The translations under genes were made by a program, and so were the position numbers. Positions 59,465 to 64,000 of a DNA stretch of 64,000 bases are shown piece after piece. This DNA comes from Lineus longissimus. Taxonomy: Eukaryota; Nemertea; Pilidiophora; Heteronemertea; Lineidae. Within the stretch, counting starts at the first letter, position 1. Every line of letters begins with the position of its first letter. The stretch is from the NCBI RefSeq assembly GCF_910592395.1, contig NC_088308.1:2232001-2296000 (forward strand). The letters run 5' to 3'. Under the pieces are notes generated by a model, which was not told where the DNA came from, did no database searches, and saw only the letters and a program-made list of their open reading frames with translations.

Positions 59465-60721
59465 AACACACACAAAGAGGAGGTTCTTCACCCTTTACTA
59501 TCCAACTTTCTAAATTGATTTAGCCTCAGAGATACATGGACGAAACTTTCACAAATACAACACAATATGGAGTTACTGAATGGAATGCACTAGCTGCTGT
59601 GTTGCTGTACATAGGGTGCTGAAGATACTCATCAGAAAGTGTACACCGAGAGTTTACAGACTGTTTGTGTACACTTTCCAATGCAGCTCTGCACTGCTCT
59701 CTATAAACTCTGTATCTACATTTTGGCCCGCAAGGCCATAACTCCTGCTGTAATTAATGATATTCTCTAACATTAACTTTTGATTGCCATCAACGATTTT
59801 TTTAACAGATATATCAGAACGGAGTTAGTTTTTTAGCTACTTCTTCAATACTGGTCTCTCTGGAGACAAAGGTGAACCCTCCATGGACTGAACCCATATT
59901 GGGTATTTACAGCTACACTTTCTACAGGACGTTATTCTGAACCCTGATATTCTCATCTACGTCTGCCTATGGAAAAATCTGGTATAAATATAATACACTT
60001 TTTATAAGCAAACCAAAACAATACACTACAGGCAGTGCTTGTGGACCACAAAATCCTGAAAAATCAGTCAGGAGTCATCTTACAGTGGAGTCAATGCCAA
60101 AACATTGGACCAAATTTGATAGTTCTTCAACAGTGTATAGATGGCTTCAGTTTCTCCTTCTTTATACTGAACATCCACACATTTCATTTGGCGATGCGTA
60201 CCCCATCCCATTCAAAAAATCAAAACCGAACCAAAAAAATATTTTTACACTAGCATTTAATGCTTATTGATTGCATCAATGAAAACTATGGCAGATTTAA
60301 ATTTGTAAATGAAGTTTAACTATGCAAAAGTCTTGATTTCCAAAATATTGCAGCAATTTTTTTTCTCTCACATTTGTGTGATGCTTTCAATTTGATTAGT
60401 TCATGACGGCACAAGTTGTTTGCAGAACAAAGAAGCACAAAGGTTAGATATCTATCGACTGCTTATAATGAAGAACAATCACACCAGTACCAAAGCAAGT
60501 TACAAATCGTTCCTCCCAACTAACAATTATCAGCTTTTTTCACATAAGATGAGGACACAAAATGTTTATGTTGCATTAGCAACCAAATTTCCAGAATAAA
60601 CAGTAATTGAGTATAGAACTAATAAACCTTTTGAAACCATATTTTTATATAGAAGTACATTAAATGTACATATATCACGTACATCAACATCTATCTGTAC
60701 TCTGTACATCACTCGTCTTTT

Positions 60722-60737
60722 TATATACATATATACA
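60722..60737 (-). promoter_or_regulatory. tandem Pumilio-type TGTATATA words
   Basis: Two exact, abutting UGUAUAUA matches to the PUF-protein consensus UGUANAUA on the strand of the USP transcript. They would be functional only if this is mature 3' UTR. Confidence 0.3.
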
Positions 60738-61152
60738 CAATACATCATCGGAGAGAATCAAGCTTCTACAGCACATATTTAGCAGAATTGTATCCTTAAC
60801 AGAGGTGATCGTCAAATTCTTGGGGTTTTTAAGCTTAAAGCAAAGCAAGTGTCCCAAAGGTAAAGCAAACAGGGCTCCCAATGGATGAAACAGCAGAAGT
60901 AGGATTTAGCAACACTGCCCTCTATACTCGGGCTCTCCAACTGTTTCAAAAAGAGATAACATCAAAATGGCACAACCTTTCTGGATATCTGAGGGTGTGT
61001 AGACCTGGGCCAAGTTGCCCAATCAGCATTTAAGAAACGAACAGCACAAGCTAAACTATACGTTTAATCTCCATCAGTAAGTATTACATTTACAATAGTA
61101 ACGTAAGGACTTCAAGCCAACGTTTGAGCAATCGGGCCTGGCTGTTCTGCAT

Positions 61153-63864
61153 TCACACACACGTCTCAGATAAAACAAAGTCAAAGTCTGGTGAATCGGG
61201 ATCGTCTTTCCTTTCTGCACCACCAGAGGGGCTAGGCTCTTTTGGTTTTGCACCACGATTACTGAGAGATTGAGTACCACTTGGGTCAGAAGTTCTAGAG
61301 GCATTTGAAAATGAGCGACCCCTATGGATGGCACTCTTCGCTGTAGTAGGAGGGATTCTATTTACAATAGCAGCTGTTGGGGTGGGAGGGATCCTATTTA
61401 CGATAACAGCAGCTGGGGTGGGAGGGCTCCTATCCATGGCAACAGCTGTTTTAGCAGCAGCAGTTGAACTGCCTGATGTTTTGGATGGTGCAGACACAGA
61501 TGGTGATTGGCGATTGTCTAGCGGTTTCAAAGGCGATGGTGATTTTGCTCTTACTGCAACTGAAACCCGCTCGTTGAAATGAACATGTAAGGCATTAGGA
61601 GTTTTTGGACGCACAACCTGGGAAGATGATGGCAGTGGAATATCTGATACGGGAATGAATGCGATGTTCCTCGCATCCGCATTTTTCTCAGAGTCGGCAA
61701 CTTCGGATCCTTCCGATTTTGATCTTGATTTCAGGCACGGTTTTGGTGACTTGGGCATCTTCATCAACGGACCGTCCTCAATTTTCCTCGTCTCTGCAGA
61801 GAGACGATTAGAAGCTGGGGTCTGAGGCGCACTATCACCGAACACAGATGAATCAGGGGAATTCCAACCTGGGATGACATGCGATTGCCAGTAAGACTGA
61901 CCGCTATAACTCAATGATCGTTCTGCCGGAGGACTAGAGGTGGGTGGATCAAGACTCTTTCTCAGGTATCGACTACCACGACGAACGAACGAATGTGATT
62001 TCACAGGAGTATTTTTAATTGGAGTTGGTTTTGTCGGTGTCGGTGGCAGCTTTGCTCCACGATTCAATGAACCGTATGATGATATATTCCGTAGGGTTTG
62101 TTTTGTTGTGTCAACGACCTTGGTGGGTTCCGAATCCTTCACAGGTTCTGAAAATACACAGCAAACTAGAATTAGGAGGTATAGACGGTGGTGTCAACCT
62201 TCTTGAGGATCAACAGGATAGATGACAGCGTTGGTCGCTATAATTGGATTCGTCTCCCTGCAGAAGAAGAAGAAGTCCCACTTGTCAAGACAAACAAAGG
62301 ATTTTCCATTATGTAAATTTTTCATCAAATCAATGAAGCAAGATGGTTTAAAATAAAAATGCCTGAAATTTTAATCTTTGAAAAACCTGCTCTAGTCTTG
62401 TATCTCAGACACCATCAACATTAGAGAGGTTCAGATTTTGACATAGAGCGAGAGCGAGGTGGCAATATGATGAGAGCTCACACGTTGCCTTCCATCAATA
62501 ATGCCTCACACCTACAGCCACCTTGTTCTCAGGATCAAAACTGAACCTCACTGTTATAAACACAGACACAAGTATATCAAAGGTAGTTACTAACAGGCAT
62601 GCTTCACATGGGGAAACTAAACTAGAGGAAGAAACAGGTAAACCCTTCAAGGACTCTGGCTATTTCAAGAAAATTACACGAAAAATTAAAATTAATTTAC
62701 CTCCCTCTCCAAAAAGTCGACAAGCCCTCTAAGGGTATAGGATCTACTGAGGATGGACTGAGGGTTTGACATATCGCTAAGTTTTGCATTTCAACATAAA
62801 ATGAGATACCAGGTAATTGATCTTATACGTCACATGACCAAAAGGTAATAGCTCTGTCTTTTGGAAATTATGTATCTCTCAAGAAACATTTCTCACAAGG
62901 TGAGACCTCGTCAAAAAACTTGGAAAAATTTATGATAACCTCCAAAGTAAAAAGCCTGAAGAATGCAAATTTAAGAGAATACAGAAAGACGTGTACATTC
63001 AATGATTTGTGGTGAATAATTGATGATCCCTAAGGACAACAATTTTCAGTCCCAGTGGTATCTTAGTTGACGATACTGAAGCGATTCTTTAAAGGTGTAA
63101 GGCAACTTTAGAACAGAAATAGGATAGGGCACTAAAACAATAAATACACTAGATACTAACCATCTAACAACGTCTCCTCAGACTTACTCAGGAGTTTACT
63201 GGGCGGGCTGGGTGAGTATTTGAATGGCACCATTCGCATTAACCAGTGCCCTTCTATTGAGCTGGCTGATGAGCCACTGGACGAACTCAACCCCACTAGG
63301 GAGCGCCGCTGGTAAAACAACATATAAGCATTCCGTGTGATGATCTGATCTTCCTGTAGGGGCGTAACCTTCGTGTCGTCGAATGAGTACCACTGGTCGT
63401 CGTATGGGTTTTTGCAGAAGGCTGTGGAGAAGATGAAAAGAAATATAAGATTTTGAATGCAATGGCAATTACACAAACACCCAAACATAAACATGATCCA
63501 AAAAAAGTGTCAGAAACTAATCTAATTTTTCAAATTAACTTTTGAAAGGTTTGCCAAGTGATGGTTTAAGGACTTTGATCAGTTTCATACTATCCACTGG
63601 AACCTGACAATCTGCAGAATGCTTATCATTACCTGTGTAATGTCCGCCAACCATGTTGCCATAGTGATTACAAACAGCGTACAAGTCATACACTGAGTCA
63701 TCGTCCGTTGGTGTGGTCAACCGTTGTCGTCTCCATGGCGAGAATGACAGGTACATATCCATCATCTTCGAGTCCGTGCCCCTCTTTCCATTGTATTGGC
63801 TCATTTCGAGACCCTGCACAGGAAAACTCACAAGGTTGTTCAATTTGGTTCGCCGTGAACCAAT
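61153..63864 (-). CDS. ubiquitin carboxyl-terminal hydrolase, USP31/USP43 type, C-terminal part (5' end outside window)
   Basis: This is a cysteine protease that removes ubiquitin from proteins. Three exons are visible: 63864-63633, 63421-63161 and 62147-61153; they join in frame and encode the last 495 residues. The first two hold the end of the catalytic domain: LYAVCNHYGNMVGGHYT with the catalytic His, then WYSFDD with the third catalytic residue, then LFYQRR. The following Ser-rich stretch ending in GHWLMRM resembles USP31 and USP43. The final exon is a Ser/Pro/Arg-rich tail without folded domains; it has a short PPTP repeat and ends in ETCV, a class I PDZ-ligand pattern. The Cys box and N-terminal half lie beyond the right edge. 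USP31 and USP43 cannot be told apart here. Subcellular location is not evident. Confidence 0.95.
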
Positions 63865-64000
63865 CTGGAAAACAAGAAACTTGAAGTGAGAACCGAACTG
63901 GTACGAATCTGATTATCATCCAACCTGTCAATCATCAAGCAGAACATAATGAGACCAATGGACGGCTTTTACTTTTTGGTCGGTTTTGGTAAAGTACCTT

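Larger units (their letters stand above)
58790..61152 (-). other. presumed long 3' UTR of the USP31/43-type gene
   Basis: About 2.3 kb of AT-rich noncoding sequence runs from the stop codon to two minus-strand AATAAA signals (58,842-58,847 and 58,810-58,815). No other coding evidence was found. It includes a C15 run and, on the minus strand, two abutting TGTATATA words (60,722-60,737), which match the Pumilio consensus UGUANAUA. The extent is inferred from signals only. Confidence 0.5.

Overview
The window is nuclear DNA of a multicellular animal. It holds intron-split genes with GT/AG splice sites, AATAAA signals, minisatellites, microsatellites and decayed transposons, and no bacterial-type operons or Shine-Dalgarno sites. 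The proteins (an Ikaros-type zinc-finger factor, LARP7, an ankyrin-DHHC palmitoyltransferase and a USP31/43-type deubiquitinase) point to a bilaterian. The repeat landscape suggests a marine invertebrate. The Ikaros-type C-terminal fingers hint at a non-vertebrate deuterostome, but the phylum cannot be fixed from sequence alone.

Layout. Bases 1-12,000 have no convincing coding sequence but carry a short duplicated repeat, a compound (CCA)n minisatellite at 5.05-5.56 kb, an AT-rich dispersed repeat at 7.2-7.5 kb, a cluster of TCAAGGTCA sites at 9.55 kb and an 82-bp tandem array at 11.02-11.5 kb. The zinc-finger gene (+) has its whole reading frame in one exon at 12,029-14,272, followed by a presumed 3' UTR. 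From about 16 to 47.8 kb is a long gene-poor stretch. It holds three full palindromic RFX X-box sites, two more copies of the AT-rich repeat, a roughly 0.9-kb inverted-repeat element, a 30-bp satellite-like array, a 50-60-bp minisatellite and a few weak exon candidates.

Bases 47.8-63.9 kb are gene-dense. LARP7 (-) is complete: 11 coding exons join in frame to 592 residues. It lies head-to-head with an ankyrin/DHHC palmitoyltransferase (+), complete in 9 exons and 623 residues, across about 0.8 kb that is probably a shared promoter. That gene converges on the 3' end of a USP31/43-type deubiquitinase (-), whose 5' part runs off the right edge. Between these two 3' ends lies a 5'-truncated retrotransposon RNase H fragment that interrupts a tandem repeat.

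The genes are not a functional pathway: LARP7 binds 7SK snRNA in transcription control, the DHHC enzyme modifies membrane-associated proteins, the USP removes ubiquitin, and the zinc-finger protein is a DNA-binding regulator. I found no clearly new multi-gene system. The best leads are the repeated finger modules of the Ikaros-type factor, the His-rich and pocket-altered ankyrin-DHHC protein, and the repeated X-boxes in the gene-poor region.
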